Source: Periglandula ipomoeae IasaF13 (Eukaryota > Ascomycota > Sordariomycetes > Hypocreales > Clavicipitaceae). From it: a stretch of DNA of 64,000 nt. The DNA lies in the NCBI GenBank assembly GCA_000222875.2, contig AFRD01000008.1:1-64000 (forward strand), given 5' to 3'. The notes under the pieces were generated by a model. The model ran no database searches. It was not told the DNA's origin and was given only the letters and a program-made list of their open reading frames with translations. Positions 11,249 through 22,997 of the stretch are shown here, piece after piece (positions within the stretch are counted from its first letter, which is position 1; every line of letters begins with the position of its first letter). The translations under genes were made by a program, and so were the position numbers.

Positions 11249-13484
11249 ATGGCCCATTCGAGCCCTCACTACGACCCTGATGTCAGAAGCCCGGAGCAAC
11301 CGCCGCCGCCGCCAAGAAAACGGCGGCGCTCAGATGACTGCTCCCACCAGATGGCTAAGACAAGGGAGCTTGGTCTCATGAGAGAAATTGGTCAGAAAGA
11401 CTCCTCACGGTTTGTTGGGAGCAGCAGTGGGATTCACTTTATTCGTGCCGTCTACAATAGACTCTCTCGAAGGGCATCTTCTAATAATGTCTCATCCAAC
11501 CTTGATTTTGTGCCAGGCGAGGACGACCAACTGCGCCAGCTGCCGAATAGCTCAGATCGACGATCGGCACTTTGGAAACAAGACGAAGTACATCATGCCC
11601 AGCTAAATGACAACTGCGACATTACCAGGGTCTCTTTCGATCAACTTTTGGACTGGTCTAAGAACTATTTTGAATTCTGGCATCCCTTATTCCCATTCCT
11701 CCACGCACCAGATGTCTTGCGAAGTTTCGAGGTTGTCAGCGAACACGGCATCACTGCAGTCAATTCTCTGGACGCAAACATTCTGAAATCGGTACTTTCA
11801 ATATCTCTGGCTGATAGCCGCCAGGGCGCCCCGTTTCCCAACCCGATACCTTCGGCCTTGGTTTTTGAGTCACCAGAAGAGGCCACGTCCAGTTGCCATT
11901 TCGCACTCTGCCAGCCGGCTTCGATGAAAGCCATCCAGGCAGCGATCTCCATTCAGACATTTCTCATCTCCATGTTGCACTTCAACAGCGCATCTAGACT
12001 AGGAGGCCTCATTACACGCATGGCACGCCATCTCGGCCTGCATCGGTGCCCAGCGAGATATCCCCTCTTTACCCAAATGGATGTCACCATTCGCCGTCGG
12101 ATTTTCTGGTCAAGCTATTGTTTGGAGAGGCTTCTGTCCCAAACGCTTGGAACCCCACTTGACGTGCAAGACGACGATGTCGATGTGTGTTATCCTGGAG
12201 AGGAAAGCCATGGCACTAGTCGTGAACCAGCCGATGAAGTACGCAAGCTTACGCTTCTAAAGCACTTTGCCAAGCATGCTCGTATAAGGGGGCTCATCGT
12301 AGAACTCAGACATAAAACAATCAACAATCGGCGAGATACCATCTCCCGGGCCACCAGTGTCCAAGCAGAGCTTCTCAAGTGGGCAAACGAAATGCAAGAC
12401 GATATAGACGATACAAAAGAAAACTCTCAACGGCAAGACGGCATACATCACACGCCCCTCATATCCGAACGTCATTGTATGCTTCTTAATCTACTCAGAG
12501 ACGAGTCCATAATATGCTTGAATCGGCCCATGGTGGCTTTGGATGCCGACACCCCCGGCTACTCATCCGCACTCCAAGCATGCATATCAGCGGCAAAATC
12601 CATCTGCATCGCCATACGGACACACCTTCGGGGTCAAAAGAACCTTGAAGAGAATGATGGGAACAGAGCCCGCATAGAGGCTCCCATCGTTTGGCCGTCT
12701 TTGACGTGGGTTGTCTGGATCAGTGCATTTGTTCTTGTTCATGCCTCATTTGATAATCAAATCACACAGGAAACGACGCTGAGGTAATCAGACAGTCTAC
12801 ACGTCTTCAAAAATAACCACTGACTAGGCCGGCTGCAGATATATAGGGGCTTGCAGGGATGCAATGCAGCATGTTTCTCGCCGCCAAACTCGGTGGCCTG
12901 AGCACTGCTTAAAAGCCATCGAAGCCCTCTTGACCGCCGGAACAGACGCCCAGCATTTAGATCCGGGCATAGCTGGACCATCTGTGTCCTCAGATCACGA
13001 TATAGCAGCGCTGCAAGGTGCCAACCCTAACGGTCGAAGCGTCTATAATGCAACAGTGCAGCGGAAAGGGGATGGTACGCAGAGCTTGATTGGCTCTCAA
13101 AACTCTACTTCTGATTGTCATGACGCATCAGCTGAGGAATTTGGTGCACCAGTGAAAGCAAACGAGGTCAGCCGCTTATCAAATGGAGGACATATTAATC
13201 TGCAGCCACCCACTTGTAGCTCTCCACAGTCGGTCAAGTCCGGGGCAAACACTTCTGTTCATCGACAGACCGTTGCAGTGCATGAAGATTTTTCTGAGTA
13301 CAATGATCTTTCATTCCCTTGTTTGAGTTTCTCAGCACTAGGCCCAAGCAGTGGCATGGCTGAGGATCAAGAGTCGATGATCTGGTATGACCAACTTTTC
13401 GAAAGAACCTTCGGTGACAATCCTTTCTCTGTGAGTGCAGAGCTGGACGACGGTGTACTTCCTTCTTGGATGTTCCCAGGCTGA
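11249..13484 (+). CDS. Fungal-specific transcription factor domain protein lacking a zinc cluster
   Basis: Two exons, 11249-12783 and 12839-13484, joined by a 55-bp GT-AG intron, give 726 residues. The start is placed at MAHSSPHYDPD because the open frame upstream looks non-coding. After a proline and arginine stretch (EQPPPPPRKRRRS) comes SSRFVGSSSGIHFIRAVYNRL, the segment that often follows the zinc cluster and linker in this family. The regulatory domain (fungal_trans, middle homology region) includes NYFEFWHPLFPFLHAPDVL, ARHLGLHRCP and RRRIFWSSYCLERLLSQTLGTPL. No Cys6 cluster is present at the N-terminus, although homologues usually carry one there. The C-terminal third is low-complexity and ends FGDNPFSVSAELDDGVLPSWMFPG, plausibly an activation region. 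It might work as a partner of another regulator; that is inference. Confidence 0.8.
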
Positions 13485-15486
13485 GGGAGAGCCACGTTGG
13501 TGTTCGACTTCGTTGAAAGCGCGTCTCCCGCCCCTGAGCTCGATCAGACCCGAAGACCATGACACAATATCTACCCTCGTCCGCCGATTCAAAACAATAT
13601 TCAAACCTTGTTCAAGGCTGGCCACCTCTGTCCTTTACACATGGGCGTACATAGGCTCGCTGATGCAGCCAATGGTTGAAGAAAAGCCTCTTCTGGACCT
13701 AGAGTGCCAACGGAGTCAGGCTTGGCCTTACTTGTAGATGTTCTTCAGACCTTGGCTTGTCAATCACTGTGAGCTTCCTCTAGACATGGCGGCGGAGCAG
13801 CATCAGCTCGACAATTGTGCACCTCGATATGTCTGCTAGGTCGTTATGAATGCCAAACAACACCGGTGCTCATCGTATATTTGATATTTAGAACGAATGT
13901 CAAGTAGATTAGATGGCCCCAGACCTGGGTAGGGCATAGCCGTGAAGCAGAAGATTTATGGGCTGTACAGACAACAGCGGTTCCAGCTTATTCTTAGTAT
14001 GGTAAACTCTACTGCCGCTGGACCAGGTCTACAGTTGCCGAAACGCGTAGGCTGCAGAACTGCTTCAATAGGCTGAGGCAGGACACAGACTGCCGAAACG
14101 GTTTTTCATGTCCCTAAATCATGCTTACAGCGGTCGATCGTAATCGACTTTTGCCCCGTCACTATCCCTTGCTCTACATGATACATTGGTCCACACTCCG
14201 TGCCAAGGTGGCCAGTGCCTGATTCCTCATTTGACAATTGTGCGCTACTTCTGTGGGACTTTTGTTCAAGGCATTGCGAAAGGGAACTCAGAACCTCAGA
14301 ATAGAGTTCCTGGGTACTAGGTGGGAGAAAATTTTACTGCAGATGGAGTTGCGGCGCAGGCATTGTTTTCACTAAAGAATACATCATGAGCTTCGGTTTT
14401 GGTGACCAGATGCCCCCCTTGCTAGCGGTCATGTCAACCACTTCGGTGATCTAGGGGCAATTCTGCAGCCAAACTATCAATATTGCATTTGGCGCGTCTT
14501 GAGTGCCCATTCGGTGTGGCAGTTCGTCATCTCCCGTGGAGGCCGGAGGGCTTCACAGACACATCAACAAGGGTATCAATTCAATTGGGTCACTACAACC
14601 AGCATAAAGGAGACTGCCTCTACGGTCTACGTCCCGGTTTAAGATGAATATAAATGCACACTTGGGCACAGGGATGTACATTTGATTCACTGGCCTCTGG
14701 TTGTGGCTAAAGGTCATTCTAGGTCTTCCACCAGGAGGGCGCTCTTGAGGCAGCTATTCAGTGAGGCTGGACGGTCTCGAAGGAGGCATAATCTCACGCA
14801 GGTGACAGTTCGGCCCGGTAGCGAGAAATACCAAAAAGATCACCCAGTGACGACCGGGATCAATTGAACATGCGTGCATGTTCACTCGATGACTTCTGAA
14901 CCAAGTATGCATGCCAAGCAGAGCTGTGAATGGATCCCGGAAGAATTTGCTCGCTCATACATTCATTAATTGAAAGCTGAGAGTGCTACTAGGCCCAATC
15001 TGGGAACGTCAGCTAGCGTGAAATTCTGAAATAATCAAAAATATTGGCTCTGGGCGGCACAATAGCGTCAATGAGCAGGGGTTCTCCACGCAGGCCCATT
15101 CGTCTTGCATGAATCTGCCAATGCTTATGGAGTACACGGTGCTTGGCTTGGAGAGTTTCCACGGTCCTACTTCCTCCCGCCAAGAATGGATCGAGGGGTC
15201 ATGACTAGATCGAGAAAGATGTCAATTAGCGTTTATCAATCCGAGTCCACAGGTCGGGCACTAAGCTGGCTAACATATATCAGTCTTCATTGGACTACAT
15301 ACAGTCCAAGTCGAACATGAAGAGTGCGCAAAGAGCTGCGACTCGACCCTGTCCTACTCGACAGTCGACTGATACTTGGTTGATCTATCTGCTCAAGCTA
15401 CAGGATATTATTCCCGCGGGAAACCCGCCAATGAAAACCAAGGCTCATACACATCGTGTAACGAACCATTCGTATCGCTTTCTTTC
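13485..15486. other. Intergenic, no supportable gene
   Basis: About 2 kb between the 3' end of the regulator (+) and the 3' end of the transporter (-). Only short frames without domains were seen. Confidence 0.6.
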
Positions 15487-17299
15487 TTATGCCCGCGATA
15501 TTTCGACCTCCTCAGCTGCACCCGCGGCCGTCTTATCACCAGTCTGGCCCTCAGAAGCATTTGCAGCCTTTTCGTCGCCAATACCCAGCAACTGGGCGCC
15601 CTTGACAGTGTGGTCTTTGTCACCAAACAACACGTCAATCTCCTCCAGTGGAATTTGGCGGGTTTCGGGAATGAAGAAGTACACAAATACTGCCAAGACC
15701 ACATTCATAGCCATGAAGAAGAACAGGCACTTGAGGCCCGTCTTTTGCAGGAAGATTGGGAAGAACTGCTGAAAGATGGTGTTCGCCACATTCTGCATCT
15801 GGGAACACATGCCGACTGCCTGTGCGCGCACATTCATGGAGAAGATCTCTGAGGTCCAAATTCACGTCGTGGCGCCCCAGGATGGCTTATAGAAGAAGAT
15901 GAATAGGAACAATCCGAACACAATTGCTATTCCCACCGGTTGGTCCTTTGTTCCTCCTGGGCCATCGGGTGTGAGCAGACCGACGAGAGACACCATGAGC
16001 ATTGCAATTGCCATGCCCACAGCGCCGACAAGGAGCAGCCATCGCCTTCCGAAGCGATCCGCGGTCCAGACAGCATTCAGAGTGAACAATATGCCGAACG
16101 TGGCGTTGAGGGCGTTGATAAGGTTGATGGTGTCGGTGGAGGGCCATACTTTCTTATAAATGGCTGTGCTGTACGTATTGAGCGTTCCTTGGCCCGTAAG
16201 CTGCTGACCGATGTTCTGCGGACTGCCATTAGTATCCCAAGCGGGCCTTTTGTTGCGGTTACGAAACTTACGAGGATGAAAGCCAGGAAAAGTCGTTTAC
16301 GAACGGATGGCTCCTTGAAAAGCGCCTTATAGCCGGTGCCAGTAACCTCCTTCTCGTACTCGATAGCCTCTCGAATTGCAATGATTTCTTCCTCGACTTC
16401 TTGTTCGGTATCTCTGATCTTGAGGAGACTGGCTCGCGCAGCCGCAATGTCGCCATGACGCCGAATGTGCCATCGGGGTGTCTCTGGCTGCCATGGGAGC
16501 AGAGCGATTATGATTGTAGGGACCATCATTTGGAAAATCACCACCATTTTCCAGTCCCATTCCCCCAGTGAAGCGCGCCGCTTGGCGCAGGCAAAGTTGA
16601 TCCAGTAGGCGAGAAAGGAGCTGACCGAGTAAAAGAGCTGCCAGAAGGCCATAATGTATCCTCGAATATGAGACGGTGCCATCTCGCCGATATAGACAGG
16701 TCCGGCGGCTGACTTCCATCGTTAGAGTTATGGCGACTTTGCCTCGGCGTTACGCCTGGAAGAGACTTACTCAGTGCAATGCCTTGTCCGACACCCACGA
16801 GAACGCGCCCAGCGATGAAGCACCCGATCGAGCGATAAGGCGAGAATGTCTGCATAAACGTCGCAATAATGGTCACGAAGCAACCGATTGCAATACCCCA
16901 GCGTCTACCGAGGTAATCTGCCTATCGTATGTGTCAGATGGGTCGTGGATATGTTACTAGAGTGACATACTGTTGGTCCACCCAGGAAGAATCCAGCAAC
17001 AATGGCGCCAATGGTATACGCAGTGTTGATCAAACCAATCATGTAGGCATCTGTTTTCTACGCAAGCGTTAGGGCCATGTTTCGCGCAGGGGTCGTTCTT
17101 GACGAACCGCATTGAGGCCGAACCAGTTCAGCCAGTTTTCTGAAGCCTGAGTGGAATTGAAGACGGATGCATCGTAGCCATAGAGAACCATGGCCATCGC
17201 TGCAACCAGCGAGATGTACCTACGCTTGTCAGTCACTCGATTCTCGCTTCGTCAGTCTATTTATACATACCAGTTGTACAATCTCGTCTTGGACACCAT
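15487..17299 (-). pseudogene. MFS sugar-type transporter with in-frame TGA
   Basis: Six exons on the minus strand: 17299-17271, 17219-17108, 17057-16971, 16921-16771, 16708-16272 and 16215-15487, all with GT-AG introns of 49-62 bp. Together they encode about 513 residues, normal for the fungal sugar-porter family. Landmarks: VLYGYDASVF in the first membrane segment, DYLGRRWGI, GRVLVGVGQGIAL, AGPVYIGEMAPSHIRGYI, PETPRWHIRR, QQLTGQGTLNTYS, ADRFGRRWLLL and PETRQIPLEEIDVLFGD at the end of the last helix. Such proteins carry hexoses, disaccharides, polyols or related acids by proton symport at the plasma membrane; the substrate is not readable here. At 15864-15862 the conserved Trp codon of the ATTWIWTSEIF segment reads TGA, which would remove the last helices and tail. 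The rest is intact, so this is a very recent lesion or a base error. Confidence 0.85.
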
Positions 17300-19165
17300 G
17301 ATGACGATGACGATGACGACTATCAGCTAAAAGTTTTCAGGTCTACGGTCTATGGAAAGTCGATCCAGCTTGCCAAGCTTGAAAGGGAAAACCGCGCTTT
17401 TTATATCGTTTCGAACAACTCCATGCAGTGCGACTCTCCCATGCATGAACGGCCCGTCATACCGTAACCCGGATGTTGTCCGCATTTTGGTCTGTGCCGG
17501 TTCCCGACTCCAGCGCCAGACAAAGCTAGGGCAGCCGCAACGGAGATTTAACCACACCTGGAGACAAGCCACTCCCATACAGCTTGGCCAAACGACACGA
17601 CTCTAGCCTGGTGTTCTACGACCCGAACGGCGGAAATTCGATGGCTTGTGAGATGGCCCATGGGGTAAGGCAACATTAGCCTGAAGAAGTGGATTTCTCC
17701 ACGAATCGGCAAAATGTGTTGGCAGCCCACATCAATCGCCCACATCGATCTAGACGGCCAGAGACGGGCGACGCAGATGGGGATTGGATAGAAAAGAATG
17801 CCACCTTCAGTTTTCGGCACAATCGACAGCGAGACTATTGCACATGGCGTGTTAATATTTGGTTGCACGAGGGCTCTTTGATGACCCCGGATCTTACCCC
17901 AGGTTCTCTATATTCAATTGAAGGTGGAGTTTGTTGCCCCGCCGGTTTGACAGTCCAATGTTTTATGCGCTCAACAAAGATACGCAAGCTACACCCACTT
18001 TGGCGCGCGCTTCGACGGATTTTCTACGCTTCGAACGGGGTCGACTTACGTTTGAAACCTACTGGTCTATGAAGGCATGACTCAACACTGTCTAGTCGCA
18101 GCGCGTGCGACGGCTGGTAGAAACTAGTCCACCTCAGGCTCACAAAGCCTGCATTCGTCAAACTCATCTGCGAGATTCGATCGAACTTTGCAGGCTGGAC
18201 TTTTCCAATTCTGCGCAACGTATCATGCGTAGACATGGTGAACAGGAAGCAATTCGATGACACTAGCGGGCGCACGACGCGGCACGACCCGCTCATCAGC
18301 AAAGACAGTCGACGCAGTGTCACGATACACCATTCCCACAATCACGACTGCATCACGATGCTAGCAGCCGTTTCTCTTTTGGCTCAAGGCGCGAGACGAC
18401 AGCTGATCTGCCGTAAGTTGCGATCGACTAAGAGCGATACACCGAGATCGGTATCGCGCGTTCAGATGCTAGAGCACAATGATAGAAGGAGGCACTAGGT
18501 ACGATAGGAGAGAAGGCTGGTCACGAAATGCGGCATGGGCTGCGCTTACACTGCGGCAGTTGGGTAAACGTTGCCTGCTGGTGAAGCAATCCGAGAGTAC
18601 TGGAGTCTTCTGCCTCGAGGCAGACCTTGTTTGCACCGTTGGGCTAAATTGCACCCGCGTCCTTCATCGTGGCGAGGCAGCGATGACGCAGACACATACT
18701 GTCAGAAGTCCGCATTGCAGGATATCGAATCCAGATATCGCGACGACAATGTCATTGGTTACACCGTCCATATTCTCAGAATGAGGCTGAGTGGCGGCCT
18801 CCAGGTCTCCAAATTGTACGAATGACCACTGGCCAAAAAGACAATATGGGGGCCAAAAGCTGTTGCGTCACAACCACATTCAACCACCGGGAAAATTGTC
18901 CTTTTGTCGATTGTCCTTTTGCAGAGATCTCCATCCTTGGCACCACACATTGTTTCTTGTGGCATCTGCGCTTCACCCGCGCGCGCCGTCCCGTTTCAGC
19001 ATGTCAAATTGTACTTTTGTCAAGATTTGAATCATAGAGCATGTATATTATGCTTGGTTTCTTCTATCCAGCCAGCGCTTTCACTCTGATTGCAATATTT
19101 TCAGATTCATCACTGTCCGGTGGCGTACTCCTCCAGTCTGGCCTGTCTCTTTGCTTGTTGCGGCA
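17300..19165. other. Intergenic, no supportable gene
   Basis: About 1.9 kb. The first part is the upstream region of the transporter gene (-). The rest shows only short frames. A 12-base unit (ATTGTCCTTTTG) occurs twice in tandem near 18895-18921. The end probably holds the promoter of the Clr5/WD40 gene. Confidence 0.55.
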
Positions 19166-22100
19166 ATGGTGCCATCACTCACCCATGACGGTCGCGCATC
19201 AGCGGCTCCTTCCTCCCACAGTCGTGCCCCCCGGTTGTCACGCCTTCCCAAGCAGAAAAATCGATCGCGCAAGGCGCCTACACTGCGAGAGGCAGATTGG
19301 GAGCCCCTGAAACCTCATGTTCTCCAGTGCATCGAGAAGAAAATCACTTTGCAGGCCATTGTTGCTGAGATCAAATATAAATACAAGTTCAAGGCAACGT
19401 ATGCACTTTGTAACCTAGAGCTTTGCCGGCAAATTGACAGATTGCAGTGAGAGACAGCTCAAGTCGATCCTCAAGAAATGGAACGTCGGTTCAAATATCA
19501 AAAGATGCGAGATGAAGGCTCTCGTCCGCAGGGCCGTACAGAGGAGCATTGAGCACCCGAGTTCGCCTCCTCTGCAGCTTTCGATCCGTGGCCAAAAAGT
19601 ACCCCAGGAGAAGATAGAACGGTTTATGCGCCGGCAGGGGATTTCATTTGAGGAACCCTACTCGCCAGCATCGGGGGCTTGTGAGCACAGCACACTCTAG
19701 CATACTTTATTGCTTCGGGAGGGCCGAGCATTGATGATAGACAGCCACTCCAGAGCCTGGCATTATCACTTCGTGGCCAGCAGACGAATCCGACGCCTTT
19801 GACGAAAGCCTCTCAAGTCTGGCAGGCGCTTCGTCGTTGCCTAAAGTCAGTCCGCGGGCGGAAAGGATTGCTGAACAGGTTGAGAACTCCTGCAGCGAAG
19901 TATATCAGCGAGAACCCAGTTTCAACGGATTCGACCAAAATGATCCTGAAAACTCCCTACATCAGACCGTACAACCACCTCAAAACCCTCTTGGTGGCGG
20001 GGAACTATCAGACTCTTTATCGCTGTCCTCTGTTCTCCCTCATACCGAGCGATTTCGAAGCCTGTTCACTTGTTCAGGTCGTATACGACAAGTTGGGGTT
20101 GTACCTCGACGGCGAATCACCTCCACCAGCCATTCTTTCGTCTCTGCTGGATATCGCATACCCGCACGAGCAGAGGCTTGAAGGGCCAAGAGACCGCGAG
20201 ACGGATTGGCATGGGCTTTTATTAGATTCATGCTTCCGCGTTATGCGCCGTTCATTACGTTGGAACATCTGCAGACTGGTTGAGTACGGCACAAGCAGAA
20301 ACGGGATTTCCCGCCTGGCGGTACAAGCGAATCTGCCAGTCGACCTTCGGTATGCCTGCCGCTATTGGCTTCATCATATGCAGTACACTACCTCCGTGCC
20401 GAGAGTGCCTCATCATATTTACGCATGCTTTGGGAAATACTTCCTTTTTTGGATTGAAGCTTTGACTATCCTAGGGGAGCTTCATCGAGCTGATAGCATG
20501 ATTGATCTTACGATCTCCTTAAACCAGGTATGACCTGCATGAAGATCAATCTTTGCAGGGCTCTAACAGTATCTAGTTTGACAAATCTCTGTGTTCGTTG
20601 CTGGAAGACGGAAAGCGATTCCCGAAGCAATTCTACTACGTAATCAATCACTGGCCGTTGCAAGTGTACGTACTAGCCAGCGTATTCTGGCCCCAAAACA
20701 GCCCCCTCAGGACGGAGGTGGGAAACTTGTTCTACACACCTCTTTGCTCAGTTTCACCCATCTCGTACCAAGGGACTAGCTCATGGGATAGGCGATTGGA
20801 AGATCATGAACGCAAAGTACGTTGGGCCGTGTTTTCCAGTGACTCGAAATTTCTTGCATCCGCGTCGCATGATGGTACCATCAATATCTGGGATTCCACA
20901 TCTTGGCTTCGCCGAGAAACTCTCAACGTCGGTCATATTCGCGGTCCTGTTCTCTTCTCCCCGGACTCGAAATTCCTCGTTGTGAACCTGAGACATGGTT
21001 ACAGGGTTTGGGGCACGGAAACCTGGTTGCCTGTCGGATGCTGCGACTTCGACTCATTTCAGGCACTTGCCATCTCACATGATCCATGCTTAATAGCCGC
21101 GAGTCCGACTCAAGCTGATCAGCTGTATCTCCAAATTTTAGAGCCTCAGACTGGTGCACTGACTGCTAAGCTGCACGGTCACGACTCGGCGCCCTTTTCT
21201 ATTTCAATCTCCAAGGACGCGCAACTTGTCGCATCCTGCGGTGAAGATGGTCTGCGAATATGGCAGTTTGGAACAACACAATTAGTGCGGGCATTCCCGA
21301 GTGGAAAAAATAGAACACACGGTATTGTTACTTTCTCAGAGGACTCGCAGCTTTTGGCATATTGCGTTGCGATACATGACAAGGGCTACCTCAAGATCTG
21401 GGATGTCGCTGCGGAGCGATGCATGGTAACCATGCCTACAGGAGAAGATGGAGGCATTTGCAGCGCAGATGGTGGGATGTCGACTCTGACCTTCTCACAC
21501 GATTCGCGACTACTAGCGTCGGCTTACGGCTGGCAAGCTGACGTCTGGGACGTGACTGCTGGACACTGGATGTACACGTTTCAAGGCTATTCTGCATCGT
21601 TTTCGTGTAATTCTCGGCTCTTGGCAACATCCTGGGACCGGACAGTAACCATCTGGGATGCCATGATAGGCAGGTTGCCCGAGATCAGCAATGGTGATGA
21701 CACGGAATCCTCCATAACCTGGCGCCGCTGGAAGCGACGTCTGGGGAGCACGGGTGATGACAAGCTCTACCCGGAAGAAGACTTGATCGGCGCGGAGGCT
21801 ATCTACATCGAAGAGCCCCTGTCCGTTCATAAAAGTGAAGTTCATTTCGTTGTCTTTGCACCGGATGGGTCACATTTCGTCACCTGTGAGCCCGGCTTGG
21901 CCGTCATCTGGGGCACTTCGGAACGCCTGCCCTTGCATAGCTTGGTTGTTGCACACGAAGACAATGTCCAAGCATCGTTCTCACATGATTCGTTATCATT
22001 GGCCACCAGCTCTTATGACGGTAGTGTTGTTCTATGGGACGTGATTACGGGAGCAATGAGCCAAAAAATTTCCTGCCATGTTGCAAATCATTCTTCTTTT

Positions 22101-22790
22101 GCTTTCAGTACACAGTCGAGCTATCTGGTCGTAGGAACGAGCGGCCGTTGCGTTGAGGTGTACTGCGACTCTCCTGAGAATTGGGTATTGTTTCGCCGAA
22201 TCGCCACGGAAGTCGATATACAACATGTTGCCATCTCCGAAACTGGCTGCCTTGTCGCCGCTCTTGCTTCAGACTGCATCATGAAGTGGTACAGCACTGA
22301 TGCCGTTGAGTGTCAAAGATTTAGCATCATTCAAAGCTCGTTTACGTCGATTCTCTTTGCCCATTCCGACTATTTGTTTGCCCGAACTGCCTCCGGCGCT
22401 TTGGGTAACGTGAATGGGTCAATGAACAACGTAATATATCTGGAAAGGTTCGGCTCGTTCCAACATATTTCCCAAACCGCAGCATTGGACACTCTCAACA
22501 CCGACAGAGGGAATGTCACTTTTCCATCTTTCGCCCCTCATTCACGCCTCAAACCTCGCTTTGCGGGGCTTTGGTTATCTGAGGATTACACTTGGGTCAT
22601 GCACGAGTGTAGCCATGTGCTCTATCTGCCACTTGAGTTTCGGGACACCATCTGTTCCACCGCCATCTACGACTCGACCGTGGTGTTTGCCCGCTCGTCT
22701 GGTGAGATCGTGGTGATTAGGTTTGATAAAGACCACAACTTTCTTGCAGTCCACCATACAATTTCTATGCGAGAATCTCCAACACTGTAA
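19166..22790 (+). CDS. Clr5-domain / NWD-linker / WD40-repeat protein (NLR-like, no NACHT)
   Basis: Likely one gene of five exons: 19166-19398, 19448-19680, 19745-20077, 20130-20527 and 20577-22790, which join in frame to 1136 residues. Exons 1-2 carry a Clr5 domain: DWEPLKPHVLQCIEKKITL, then TERQLKSILKKWNVGSNIK across the intron. Exon 3 is acidic and serine-rich. Exon 4 has the linker found between NACHT and WD40 in fungal NWD proteins: LLLDSCFRVMRRSLRWNIC, then LRYACRYWLHHMQ and FLFWIEALTILGEL. The last exon encodes about ten divergent WD repeats (for example FLASASHDGTINIWDS, LLASAYGWQADVWDV, LATSSYDGSVVLWDV). No P-loop NACHT was found anywhere. Related NWD proteins act in fungal self/non-self recognition. 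The junction at 20078-20129 is the weakest splice call; without it these are two adjacent genes. Confidence 0.62.
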
Positions 22791-22997
22791 CAATTGTAGG
22801 CATGTGTATGTAGCAGCTGTTGCGAACTTGTCTGTTGTCAATTCAAAACATGGATGTGAGTTGGTATCATGGGGGGTGAGGCCGGAGGAAATTTCACTGG
22901 GAGCGTCGTGTAGCTGGAAGCATTTGTTTTCTATGCCGCAGCCCAGCAGGCTTTACAGCAATAAGTCTATTGGCATCTATCCACTCTGTACTTACAC

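Noticed and set aside
8384..17299. RIP as the cause of the stops in the dehydrogenase and transporter
   Set aside because: Each gene has a single lesion, the transporter change is not in the preferred CpA context, and surrounding DNA is not AT-rich.
19799..20085. Alternative frame at the start of the NWD linker region
   Set aside because: The other frame is acidic and serine-rich like a natural linker and continues the Clr5 exons. This one looks like a basic shadow up to about 20085.
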